Below are positions 16,514 through 24,960 of a stretch of DNA of 64,000 bases, piece by piece. Made by a program: the position numbers and the translations under genes. The stretch covers positions 2,733,314 to 2,797,313 of the forward strand of contig NZ_CP036271.1 of assembly GCF_007745175.1 (NCBI RefSeq), in the 5' to 3' direction. Below the pieces are notes generated by a model, which saw nothing but the letters and a program-made list of their open reading frames with translations, had not been told where the DNA came from and did no database searches. This DNA is from Caulifigura coniformis (GTDB lineage: Bacteria; Planctomycetota; Planctomycetia; Planctomycetales; Planctomycetaceae). Within the stretch, counting starts at the first letter, position 1. Every line of letters starts with the position of its first letter.

Positions 16514-16752
16514 CACGAGAACCTTCTCCGAATGTCGGCGCAGAACGCCGGCAGAGTGAGAGACCCAGAACGGCTGAAGGGACTGGGGCGCGACCTGTCC
16601 CGTGCTCCAGGGCGCGTGGAGCATGGGACGATTGAAGCCGTTCGCCCGACGAGAATCAACGTCGGAAGGGGACGCAGGACTCGATCTGCGCTCGCTGATA
16701 CATTCTCTTCCAGAATTCGATGTTCCTCTCCGACGCCGGGATGCGCTCCGCC

Positions 16753-17205
16753 ATGCTCAAGCACACGCTGATTCACCCCAAGATCAACGAAGTCCTCGGG
16801 CGGGCAGGGCATCATGCGAAGATCCTGATCGCCGACGGCAACTATCCGGCCTCGACGACGCTGGGCCCGAACGCGGAACTGGTCAGCCTGAATCTCACGC
16901 CTGGAATCGTGAACTGTGTCGACGTGCTGAAGGCAATCCTGTCGGCAATTCCGATTGAAGTCGTGAACACCATGGGCATCCCCGCAGACGACCCGTACTC
17001 GCTGCAGGGGGACCCGCCGATCTGGGCGCAGTATCGCGAGATCCTGGATGACTACAACGTGTCGGCCAAGCTCACTCCGATACCGAAGTGGGACTTCTAC
17101 AATGCGGTCGCCAGCCGCGAGCATGTGTTGACGATCCAGACGGCCGAACAGGCGCTGTGGGCGAATATCCTGCTGTCCGTCGGAGTGCGGAAGGTGGGAG
17201 AGTAG
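16753..17205 (+). CDS. RbsD/FucU family sugar mutarotase
   Basis: The protein of about 150 residues aligns with the family from its first residues: MLKHTLIHPKINEVLGRAGH, then ILIADGNYPAST with the catalytic His/Asp-region arrangement, and SREHVLTIQTAE near the end. Members interconvert pyranose/furanose forms or anomers of ribose or fucose. The frame also has ATGs at 16720 and 16741; I chose 16753 because it matches the usual N-terminus, but no ribosome site decides it. No sugar kinase or transporter lies beside it; a ribose-type binding protein and permease are 15 kb away. Confidence 0.85.
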   Translation: MLKHTLIHPKINEVLGRAGHHAKILIADGNYPASTTLGPNAELVSLNLTPGIVNCVDVLKAILSAIPIEVVNTMGIPADDPYSLQGDPPIWAQYREILDDYNVSAKLTPIPKWDFYNAVASREHVLTIQTAEQALWANILLSVGVRKVGE

Positions 17206-17280
17206 CCCCCTGGAACGCGGATGCGATGTGGACTTTCTTGTGTCGTGAACGTGCCTGAATGAAATCCGAGAGGAATTGCC

Positions 17281-19344
17281 GTGCGAGCTTTCCTTCCGCT
17301 GCTGGTCGTGATGTCGCTGCTCGCGGGCGACGTCCGCGGGGCTGAACCGACGTCCAGAGTTTTCGTCTACAAGCATTCGGCCGAAGAGCCTCGTGAGATC
17401 GAGGTGTTCTTTCCGCCTGCGCATGAGCCGGCGAAGGCCAAAGTCCCCGGGATGGTGCTGTTTCACGGTGGAGCATGGACGGGCGGGACGCGCAGGCAGT
17501 TCCTCCGGGCGTGTGAATACTTCGCCAGTCGGGGGCTGGTGACGGCGACCGTCGACTACCGCAAGCTGACCAAAGCCGAGGCGAGAGCGGCGGCGACTGG
17601 AGAGAAAAAGCGGGTGTGTATCACCGATGCGAAGTCGGCCATCCGGTGGTTCAAGTCAAACGCGACAATGCTGGGGATTGATCCGGCTCGCGTGATCACC
17701 GGCGGGGGCTCGGCCGGCGGGCACATCAGCATTCTCGCGACGACGAACCCGGGACTGAATGATCCGGCAGATCCTCTGGACGTCAGCACGTCCGTCGTGG
17801 CCTACGTGCTGTTCAATCCGGCATTCACCGCGGAAGACCAGGCCGACCCGGAGATCGACGCACTGCAGCATGTCGGACGGAATCTCGCTCCGGCCATTGC
17901 GTTCTTCGGCACGAAAGACACCTGGAAGCCGGGCTGGGATGCCGCTGCACAGAAGCTCAAGGATGTCGGAAACAAGACTACGGAAGTACAGCTCGCCGAA
18001 GGAATGCCCCATGGCTTCTTCAATAAGGACCCGTGGCAGGCAGTGACCCTGATCGCGGCCGATCGTTTCCTCGTGCGTCAGGGTTTGCTGCAGGGGGAAC
18101 CCACTTTGACAGCGCCTGAGACCGGGGAACGACTCGTCGTGACGGCGGACGCGGTGAAACAGGTCGGCCCGTGGAATCTCACGGCGTTGAAACAGACGCC
18201 GGAGATGCGCTGGGTCTCGCAGGACGGGCCGGTCCATTCCCTGCTCTATCGCGGCGAGCCGTTCCAGGGGCGCGACACGGAGGTCTTCGCGTTCTATGCC
18301 TCGCCTGCGACTCTGCGGACCGCGAAGGCCGGAGAGCGGTTCCCGGGAGTGGTCCTGATTCATGGCGGGGGCGGGACGGCGTTCGCCGAGTGGACCTGGT
18401 TGTGGGCAAAGCGGGGCTACGCCGCGATCGCGATGGATCTCTCAGGCAGCCGGCCGAACGCCCCGGCCTTCGAGGCGGATGGAACTCCAGTCAGGAACCA
18501 GACCGCCAGGTCCGACACACGGACGCGGCTTGAGAACGGCGGACCGTTTCACGGGCATCCTGAAAAGTTCGACAGCATCGGCGGCGACGTTTCGGATGAC
18601 TGGCCGTATCACGCGGCGGCGAGCGTCATCCGGGCGCATTCGCTGTTGAGGTCGTTTCCCGAAGTGATTGCGGACCGAACTGCGGTGACCGGCATCAGTT
18701 GGGGCGGTTATACGACCTGCCTCGTCGCCTCGCTGGATGATCGCTTCAAGGCGGCGGTTCCAGTTTACGGCTGCGGGTTCCTTCATGAAGGGGAGTCGGT
18801 CCAGAAGCCGTCGATCGACAAACTCGGCGACCGTCGGAAGGAATGGGTCCAGGCGTACGATCCCTCGAGTCTGCTGCTTCGCTGCCGGATTCCCATTCTG
18901 TTCGTGAACGGTACGAACGACGTTCACTATCCGCTCGACAGCTACCAGAAGAGCTTCGACGTCGTACCTGGGCCGAAGCAGATGCGGATCGAGGTGAACA
19001 TGCAGCATGGGCATCCCCCTGGATGGGCGCCGGAAGAGATTGGCCTGTTCGTCGATTCGTTCTGCCGAGATGAGAAAGCCCTTCCCGTGCCGGGCGAGAT
19101 CCAGGTTGAAGGGGATGTCGTTCGCCAGAGCTACTCCAGCGACGTTCCCCTGAAATCGGCCGCCCTGCATTACACGACGGACGACGGACTGCGTTCGAGC
19201 CGGACCTGGAAGACCATTCCGGCTGAAATCGGGACCGGGGTGGTCACGGCGCCGAGGCCGCCCGCCGAAGCGAACACGTGGTTTCTGGAGCTGCGTGACG
19301 AGCGCGGAGCAATGGTCAGCTCGACCATCCAGTTTCGCCGCTGA
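17281..19344 (+). CDS. Secreted double-headed alpha/beta-hydrolase (two esterase domains)
   Basis: The 687-residue protein has a signal peptide (MRAFLPLLVVMSLLAGDVRG, cut near AEP). Domain 1 (about 30-265) has HGGAWTGG for the oxyanion hole, the nucleophile in GGGSAGGH, Asp in GTKDTW and His in MPHGFF. Domain 2 (about 320-600) has HGGGGTAF, nucleophile in GISWGGYT, Asp in NGTNDVHYP and His in MQHGHPPGW. Both triads look complete. Domain 1 resembles BD-FAE/acetylesterases and domain 2 resembles dienelactone-hydrolase or acetyl-xylan-esterase types, which fits polysaccharide deacylation; substrates are not known. The start is GTG with an AGAGGA box. Confidence 0.88.
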   Translation: MRAFLPLLVVMSLLAGDVRGAEPTSRVFVYKHSAEEPREIEVFFPPAHEPAKAKVPGMVLFHGGAWTGGTRRQFLRACEYFASRGLVTATVDYRKLTKAEARAAATGEKKRVCITDAKSAIRWFKSNATMLGIDPARVITGGGSAGGHISILATTNPGLNDPADPLDVSTSVVAYVLFNPAFTAEDQADPEIDALQHVGRNLAPAIAFFGTKDTWKPGWDAAAQKLKDVGNKTTEVQLAEGMPHGFFNKDPWQAVTLIAADRFLVRQGLLQGEPTLTAPETGERLVVTADAVKQVGPWNLTALKQTPEMRWVSQDGPVHSLLYRGEPFQGRDTEVFAFYASPATLRTAKAGERFPGVVLIHGGGGTAFAEWTWLWAKRGYAAIAMDLSGSRPNAPAFEADGTPVRNQTARSDTRTRLENGGPFHGHPEKFDSIGGDVSDDWPYHAAASVIRAHSLLRSFPEVIADRTAVTGISWGGYTTCLVASLDDRFKAAVPVYGCGFLHEGESVQKPSIDKLGDRRKEWVQAYDPSSLLLRCRIPILFVNGTNDVHYPLDSYQKSFDVVPGPKQMRIEVNMQHGHPPGWAPEEIGLFVDSFCRDEKALPVPGEIQVEGDVVRQSYSSDVPLKSAALHYTTDDGLRSSRTWKTIPAEIGTGVVTAPRPPAEANTWFLELRDERGAMVSSTIQFRR

Positions 19345-19413
19345 ACACCCGCAATTCGCCGATATGCTGGAAGCTCCCGCCGCAGTCTCTTCGTCCAGCA
19401 GGTTTCCGTCCCC

Positions 19414-21135
19414 GTGACCACCGAACGAGCCGCCACGTTCAGCCGCAAATCCCTGAAATGGTTGCAGGGGATCATCGGGGCATTCCTCAAGTCGCCGTCG
19501 GGAACGAAGGCGAAGTGCTGGGTTGGAAGCCTGCTGCTCTTGATGCTGTGCATGAACGCGATGAACGTCGTGAACAGCTACGTGCTGCGCGAGTTCATGT
19601 CCGCGATCCAGGATCGCGAGCGGGCGGCGTTCGTGAATTTCGCATGGCTGTACGCCGGCGTGTTTGCGGCTTCGACGGTGTTCTCTGTGCTGCTGCGTTT
19701 CTCTGAAGAGCGGCTGGGGCTGCTGTGGCGCGACTGGATGACGCGCAGCCTGGCCGGCGTCTATATGGACGGCAAGATCTATCTTCGACTTCGGTCCGAC
19801 GAGTCGCTGACGAATCCCGACCAGAGGATCTCGGAAGACGTCAAGTCGCTGACCGTCACGACGCTTTCTCTCGTGATCATGCTGACCAACAGCACGATCA
19901 CCGTGATTTCGTTTTCGGGGGTCCTCTGGGCGATCAGTCCCACGCTGTTCCTGGTGGCGCTGGCCTATGCCCTGCTCGGGTCCGGGCTGACGGTGCTGCT
20001 CGCCCGGCCGCTCGTCAATCTCAATTACCACCAGGCCGATTTCGAAGCCGACTTCCGAGCGGATCTCGTGAAAGTGCATCAGCTGGCCGACGGAATCGCG
20101 TTGGCCGGATTCGAGGGGCGCAGCCGTGACCGCCTGATGGAGCGCATTCGGAGGCTGGTCGAAAACTATCTTCGGATCATCGCGGTCAACCGCAACGTCG
20201 GCTTTTTCACGACCGGTTACAACTACCTGATCCAGCTCGTCCCGATCGTGATCGTCGCTCCGATGTTCATGAACGAGGGGGTCGAGTTCGGAGTCATCGG
20301 GCAGTCGGCGATGGCATTCTCGACGCTGGTCGCCGCGCTGTCTTTGATCGTGACGCAGTTCCAGTCGATTTCCGCCTACTTCGCCGTTCTCACCCGGCTG
20401 GGTGAGTTTGCCGACACCGTCAAGAGGTCTGCGGAGCATCAGGACGATGGATGCGTCGACTGCGCGAAATCGGCCGACCACTTTGTGTTCGACCACCTGA
20501 CACTTCGATCGTCGCTCGAGAACGGACAGGTCCTGATCGAGAACCTGATCCTGACGATCGAGAAAGGGACGCGCGTGCTGATCAACGGCAACCACGCCGC
20601 CCAGCAAGCGCTCTTTCGAGCAGCGGCCGGCGTGCCGATCATCGGATCGGGACGCGTGATTCGTCCGCCTGTCGGCAAGGCGGCCTTTGTTCCAGAGAAT
20701 CCGTTCCTGCCGCCAGGGACCCTGCGCGAGTCGTTCGTCGCTCCGGAACATGATGCGACAACGACTGACGAGCAGGTGTGGGAGGTCATTCGCGCCGTGG
20801 GGCTCAACGAGGCGATTTCACGCCACGATGGCGACGTCCGCCATGACTGGCACGACCTGCTGTCGCTCCGCGACGAGCAGCTGATGGCGATTGCCCGCGC
20901 CATTCTTCTGCGTCCGGACTTCGCCGTCCTCGGGCACCTGAACTCATCCCTCAAACAGTCGACGGAACGCAAGATCCTGAAGCTGATGCAGCAGCACGGC
21001 ATCACATGCATTTCGTTCAGCGACCAGCTTCCCAGCGCAGAGTTTCACGACCTGTGCCTCGAACTGGGAGACGATGGTTCGTGGCAGATCGTCGACCCCA
21101 GGCCAGAGCGGAAGAGCGTCGAGCTCGCCGGCTGA
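19414..21135 (+). CDS. YddA/SbmA-like ABC exporter with degenerate ATPase domain
   Basis: The 573-residue protein has a membrane domain of about 330 residues with six helices, of the ABC_membrane_2 type (VNSYVLREFMSAI, WRDWMTRSLAGVYM, NPDQRISEDVKSL). The C-terminal ATP-binding domain (about 350-573) keeps the fold (VPENPFLPPGTLRESF, LLSLRDEQLMAIARAIL) but has lost the key residues. Walker A reads NGNHAAQQALF (391 on) without GK(S/T). Walker B ends in VLGHLN (505-510) in place of LDEAT, and the H-loop His is replaced in ISFSDQ. ATP hydrolysis is therefore unlikely. Substrate unknown. The start is GTG. The stop codon abuts that of the GH94 gene. Confidence 0.85.
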   Translation: MTTERAATFSRKSLKWLQGIIGAFLKSPSGTKAKCWVGSLLLLMLCMNAMNVVNSYVLREFMSAIQDRERAAFVNFAWLYAGVFAASTVFSVLLRFSEERLGLLWRDWMTRSLAGVYMDGKIYLRLRSDESLTNPDQRISEDVKSLTVTTLSLVIMLTNSTITVISFSGVLWAISPTLFLVALAYALLGSGLTVLLARPLVNLNYHQADFEADFRADLVKVHQLADGIALAGFEGRSRDRLMERIRRLVENYLRIIAVNRNVGFFTTGYNYLIQLVPIVIVAPMFMNEGVEFGVIGQSAMAFSTLVAALSLIVTQFQSISAYFAVLTRLGEFADTVKRSAEHQDDGCVDCAKSADHFVFDHLTLRSSLENGQVLIENLILTIEKGTRVLINGNHAAQQALFRAAAGVPIIGSGRVIRPPVGKAAFVPENPFLPPGTLRESFVAPEHDATTTDEQVWEVIRAVGLNEAISRHDGDVRHDWHDLLSLRDEQLMAIARAILLRPDFAVLGHLNSSLKQSTERKILKLMQQHGITCISFSDQLPSAEFHDLCLELGDDGSWQIVDPRPERKSVELAG

Positions 21136-21144
21136 TCAGGCGAG
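21124..21144. other. Small hairpin spanning two abutting stop codons
   Basis: CTCGCC-GGCTGATCA-GGCGAG holds the TGA of the rightward exporter and the TGA of the leftward GH94 gene back to back. There is no intergenic space and no T-run. Confidence 0.6.
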
Positions 21145-24100
21145 TGTGATCAGAATTTTCTGCTCGCCAGGTTCCGTTCGGAGCGGCACGCGAACCTCGC
21201 TTCCAGAAACGGCCATCGCGACTCCGTCGCTGGTCGCTTCTGCGATCGAGCCTGCACGCCTGCGTGGATTCTCAATTCGGACAATGCACCGCAATGCTCG
21301 TTCGCCTGGAGTGCCCGTTGGATGAAGCAGAGCGACTTCGCAGGAGGGCCAGTCGTCGGGGAGGCAGGGGTTCACGACTAGGGTGTCGCCGTTCTCAACG
21401 CGGATGCCCAGGATCGATTCCAGTGCGACGCGGTACATCCATCCGGACGAGCCGGTGTACCAGGTCCAGCCGCACCGCCCGACATGCGGCGCCGCACCAT
21501 AGACGTCGCCCGGGTAGACGAATGGTTCCCCTTTGTATCTCGTTGCCGCCTCCTCGTTCTCCGTATGCGAAATCGGTGTGAGCATCTCCCACAGCTTCAG
21601 GGCCTCGTTGTTCTCTCCCAGGAGGGCCTTCGCCATGATGGCCCAGCAGGCGCCATGGGTGTACTGGCCGCCGTTCTCCCGGATCCCCGCCACATACCCC
21701 TTGATGTAGCCGGGATCGTTCGGCGTGTTCACGAACGGCGGCGTCAACAGCCGGATGATCCCGTCGTGTTCCGCGATCAGGTGTTCCGAGAGCGCGTTCA
21801 CTGCCGCTCGCGCTCGATCATGCGGGGCTGCTCCGGAAATGACGGCCCATGCCTGTGCGATCGCATCGATGCGGCACTCGTCGTTCTTGTTCGAGCCGAG
21901 GGGATCGCCGTTGTCGTAGTAGGCCCGGCGATACCATTCGCCGTCCCACCCCCCATCGTTCAGGGACGCACGAAGTGCTTCGTGATGCTGGGCATATCGT
22001 TCGACGCGGGAGGCGTCTTTCCGCTCACGGCAGAATGGCAGGAAATCGCCCAGGATCTTGAACAGGAAAAAGCCGAGCCAGACGCTTTCTCCGCGGCCTT
22101 CACGGCCGACGCGGTTCATTCCGTCATTCCAGTCGCCACAGCCCATCAGCGGCAGCCCGTGTGTGCCGGTCGTCAGCGACCGGTCGATCGTCCGGCAGCA
22201 GTGTTCATAGAGGGACGCTTCTTCGCCGGACTTTTCCGGCGTCATGTAGACCTCGTCCTCGCCATCATGCAACGGCGGGCCTTTTACGAAAGGAATCCTC
22301 TCGTCGAGCAGCCCGCGATCCCCGGTGACGCGGACGTACTCCGCAGTGACCAGTGGCAACCAGAGCAGGTCGTCAGAGAACTTCGTTCTCAGGCCGCGGC
22401 CGATGGGGGCCGGGTGCCACCAGTGCAGGACGTCCCCTTCGACGAATTGATGTCGCGCATGCAGGGCGATCTGCCGCCGTGCGAGATCCGGCTCGAGCGC
22501 GAGAAGATTCCCGGCGTCCTGCAGCTGATCGCGGAAGCCGAATGCTCCGCTCGATTGCGAGAAGCCTGAGCGGGCCCACAGCCGGCAGGCGAGCGTCTGA
22601 TACGGCAGCCACCCATTCACCAGGATGTCGAGTTTCTTCGACGGAGTTTTCACCTGCACGCGGCCGAGGAGTTCGTTCCAGAAGCCCTGGATCTGATGCA
22701 GTGCCTTCGTCGCAGCGGAGGGCCTGCGGTAGCGGGCGATGATCGCCGTTGCAGCCTCCTCGCTCATTGCTTCACCGAGCAGGACGACACACTCGGCCGT
22801 CGCGCCCGGCGCAATGGTGAATGTCTGTTGCTGCGCGAAGCACGGATCGAGCCCCGCGCCGATCCGGCCATCAAATGCTTCGCCAGGCTGGAGTGCCGCC
22901 GGATTTCGTGGCGACCCGAAGCGGCCGAGGAACGACGCCCGGTCACACGTCTGCGACGGCTGGTCTGTCTCAGCGTCGGGCGTCTTCACCGCGGCAAATG
23001 CGATCCCATCCTGGAAATCGCCCGCTGCAAGGTTCCTCGCCCGCAGCGACCCATCCGGTGCGAGGTGAGTGACGACCAGAGACGGCCGCGACGGCGTCGA
23101 ACCCAGGACAAGCTCCTGGTAAGCGGTCAGCGACAATTGCCGGGATTCCGGTCCCAGGTTGGTCAGCTTCAGAAGCGTGATCTTGACCGGCTCCTCCTGT
23201 GGAACGAAAAGCGTCGTTTCCATCCGAAGTGTGCCGGCCATCGCTTCGAAGACCGAATACCCGAAGCCGTGGCGGACGGTGAAATCGAGGTTGCTTTCGA
23301 CAGGGCCGGGCATCGGGGAGAAGAGGACGCCAGTTTCCTCATCGCGTAAATAGAGGGCTTCGCCGTGCGGATCGCTGACGGGCTCGTTCGACCAGGGCGT
23401 GATGCGGTTCGCCTGGCTGTTGCGGGCCCAGGTGCATCCCGCTCCCGATTCGGTGACCAGGAAGCCGGCATGCTCATTCGCGACCACGTTGATCCACGGA
23501 AGCGGCGGCCATTTTCGGTCGCCGTTGTTGCCCGGAAGTCGAACGACATATTCCCGCCCATCTGTGGAGAAGCCCCCAAAACCGTTGAAGAACGCGAGTT
23601 CCGGCTCGGAGACTGCCTGGGCTCCGGATGCCCGCGTTCCAACGGGAGCAGGCGTTTGGGGAGACCAGTCACATTCGACCGCAGGGAGATTCCCTTCAAC
23701 GACCAGAGATGCCGCGGTCCTCATCAGCGCTTGTTCCGCCTCATCGAGACTCGACGGCGGAGTCGTCACGGCGCGGTCATCGAGTCCGGGCGGTTGATTG
23801 CCGGGTGAACTGTCCAGAACGAGCAGGTTTGTGAAGAAGCCTTTGCGGGCGAAATAGTTCCGGGCGAGGTTGGCCTCCGCGGCCCCTTTCGATTTCCATC
23901 CGCCCGCGACAACGATCAGCATCCGGTCGCGTGGCAGACCCAGTCGCCCGAAGAGGGCGTTCGCATCGATCGCGGGAAGATCAGCGTTGCGTCCTTTCAG
24001 GTTTCGGTCGCCTGCATGCATTGCCGCTGCGAGCGCCTGGAATCGTTCGGCCTGCGACGGTGTCACGCCCAGCTCATTTCTCAACGCCTGTTCCGCCGCC

Positions 24101-24948
24101 GCGGCGGCGGCCAATGCGGCCTCGACCTGCTCCGGCTCGCGGTAGCGTCTGGATACGCCTTGAGCAGCTTCCCTTGTCTCGGCGATGCCGGTGACGAAGC
24201 TCATCGTCACTTCGGCCCCGGAGGCCAGTTCCACCACGGTTCGCAGCGCACAGCAGGGATCGAGAACGTTGCCGACCGTTCCCGACAGTGATCCCCGGAG
24301 CGCTGCAGGAGACGTCGCCGCGCGGCCCCGGCCCAGAAACCGCAGGCGATCGGTTTCCCATTCCATTGCGTTGGCGCCCGACAGCGTGTGAAAAAGCGTC
24401 GGCCAGTGTTCGCCGTTTGCTCTCGGACGACGGTCGACGATGAGTGTTGACGCGTCATGGATCATGTCCGTCTGCAGAAACAGCTTCGAGAATGCCGGAT
24501 GTCCAATGTCGGCCCCCTGCCAGTTCAGCACCGCTTCGAGGTAGCTCGTGACTTCAATGGTCCTCTTTCGTCCCGATTTGTTCGCAAGCTTCAGGCGGCG
24601 GACTTCGAGGTCATCGGAGGGGGACACGGCGACTTCGAGGCGCGCCAAGATTCCGGAATGTTCATGTTCGATATGGAACTGCCCGGCGGACGCGGAGGCT
24701 CGATAGTGCGTGCAGGAGCTGGGAACCGGTTGCCGTCCGACCGACCAGAACTCTCCGGCTTCGATATCCCTCAAATAGAGGAACTGGCCATGGGCATCCT
24801 CGACAGGATCGCCAGGCCAGCGATTCACAACATGCCCATGCCTGCGCGACTGCCCGGTGCCAGCGGCCGTCATGAAGGCGAAGTAGCGTCCGTTGGAGAG
24901 AAGCTGTCCCGCCGTCGGCGCGTGATTCATGGCCGGATCTCCTGACAA
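21136..24948 (-). CDS. GH94-type glycoside phosphorylase-like protein (NdvB C-terminal type)
   Basis: The 1270-residue protein resembles the C-terminal half of cyclic beta-1,2-glucan synthases and related beta-glucan phosphorylases. Two beta-sandwich carbohydrate modules are seen (about 15-270 and 480-760; compare FMTAAGTGQSRR and GWARNSQ-type TWARNSQANRITPW). The (alpha/alpha)6 catalytic domain (about 800-1190) has NGWLPYQTLACRLWAR, FGFRDQLQD and the catalytic acid Asp in GDWNDGMN (near 22135). No glycosyltransferase domain is present, so it would degrade or remodel beta-glucan, not build it. No signal peptide. It ends the block that starts at 30241, 12 bp after the preceding gene. Confidence 0.88.
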   Translation of the reverse strand: MSGDPAMNHAPTAGQLLSNGRYFAFMTAAGTGQSRRHGHVVNRWPGDPVEDAHGQFLYLRDIEAGEFWSVGRQPVPSSCTHYRASASAGQFHIEHEHSGILARLEVAVSPSDDLEVRRLKLANKSGRKRTIEVTSYLEAVLNWQGADIGHPAFSKLFLQTDMIHDASTLIVDRRPRANGEHWPTLFHTLSGANAMEWETDRLRFLGRGRAATSPAALRGSLSGTVGNVLDPCCALRTVVELASGAEVTMSFVTGIAETREAAQGVSRRYREPEQVEAALAAAAAAEQALRNELGVTPSQAERFQALAAAMHAGDRNLKGRNADLPAIDANALFGRLGLPRDRMLIVVAGGWKSKGAAEANLARNYFARKGFFTNLLVLDSSPGNQPPGLDDRAVTTPPSSLDEAEQALMRTAASLVVEGNLPAVECDWSPQTPAPVGTRASGAQAVSEPELAFFNGFGGFSTDGREYVVRLPGNNGDRKWPPLPWINVVANEHAGFLVTESGAGCTWARNSQANRITPWSNEPVSDPHGEALYLRDEETGVLFSPMPGPVESNLDFTVRHGFGYSVFEAMAGTLRMETTLFVPQEEPVKITLLKLTNLGPESRQLSLTAYQELVLGSTPSRPSLVVTHLAPDGSLRARNLAAGDFQDGIAFAAVKTPDAETDQPSQTCDRASFLGRFGSPRNPAALQPGEAFDGRIGAGLDPCFAQQQTFTIAPGATAECVVLLGEAMSEEAATAIIARYRRPSAATKALHQIQGFWNELLGRVQVKTPSKKLDILVNGWLPYQTLACRLWARSGFSQSSGAFGFRDQLQDAGNLLALEPDLARRQIALHARHQFVEGDVLHWWHPAPIGRGLRTKFSDDLLWLPLVTAEYVRVTGDRGLLDERIPFVKGPPLHDGEDEVYMTPEKSGEEASLYEHCCRTIDRSLTTGTHGLPLMGCGDWNDGMNRVGREGRGESVWLGFFLFKILGDFLPFCRERKDASRVERYAQHHEALRASLNDGGWDGEWYRRAYYDNGDPLGSNKNDECRIDAIAQAWAVISGAAPHDRARAAVNALSEHLIAEHDGIIRLLTPPFVNTPNDPGYIKGYVAGIRENGGQYTHGACWAIMAKALLGENNEALKLWEMLTPISHTENEEAATRYKGEPFVYPGDVYGAAPHVGRCGWTWYTGSSGWMYRVALESILGIRVENGDTLVVNPCLPDDWPSCEVALLHPTGTPGERALRCIVRIENPRRRAGSIAEATSDGVAMAVSGSEVRVPLRTEPGEQKILITLA

Positions 24949-24960
24949 AACATGAAATGA

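Noticed and set aside
13796..16771. 991-codon plus-strand open frame
   Set aside because: It runs antisense to the M1 peptidase gene and partly the cysteine peptidase, both of which have clear motifs and signal or start evidence. Long antisense frames are common in high-GC DNA.
16753..17205. RbsD/FucU gene as part of a ribose-transport operon with the binding protein at 32830
   Set aside because: The genes are 15 kb apart with many unrelated genes between them on both strands.
18442..20751. 769-codon minus-strand open frame
   Set aside because: It is antisense to the double-headed esterase and the ABC exporter. Its Arg/His/Asp-rich sequence has no domain.
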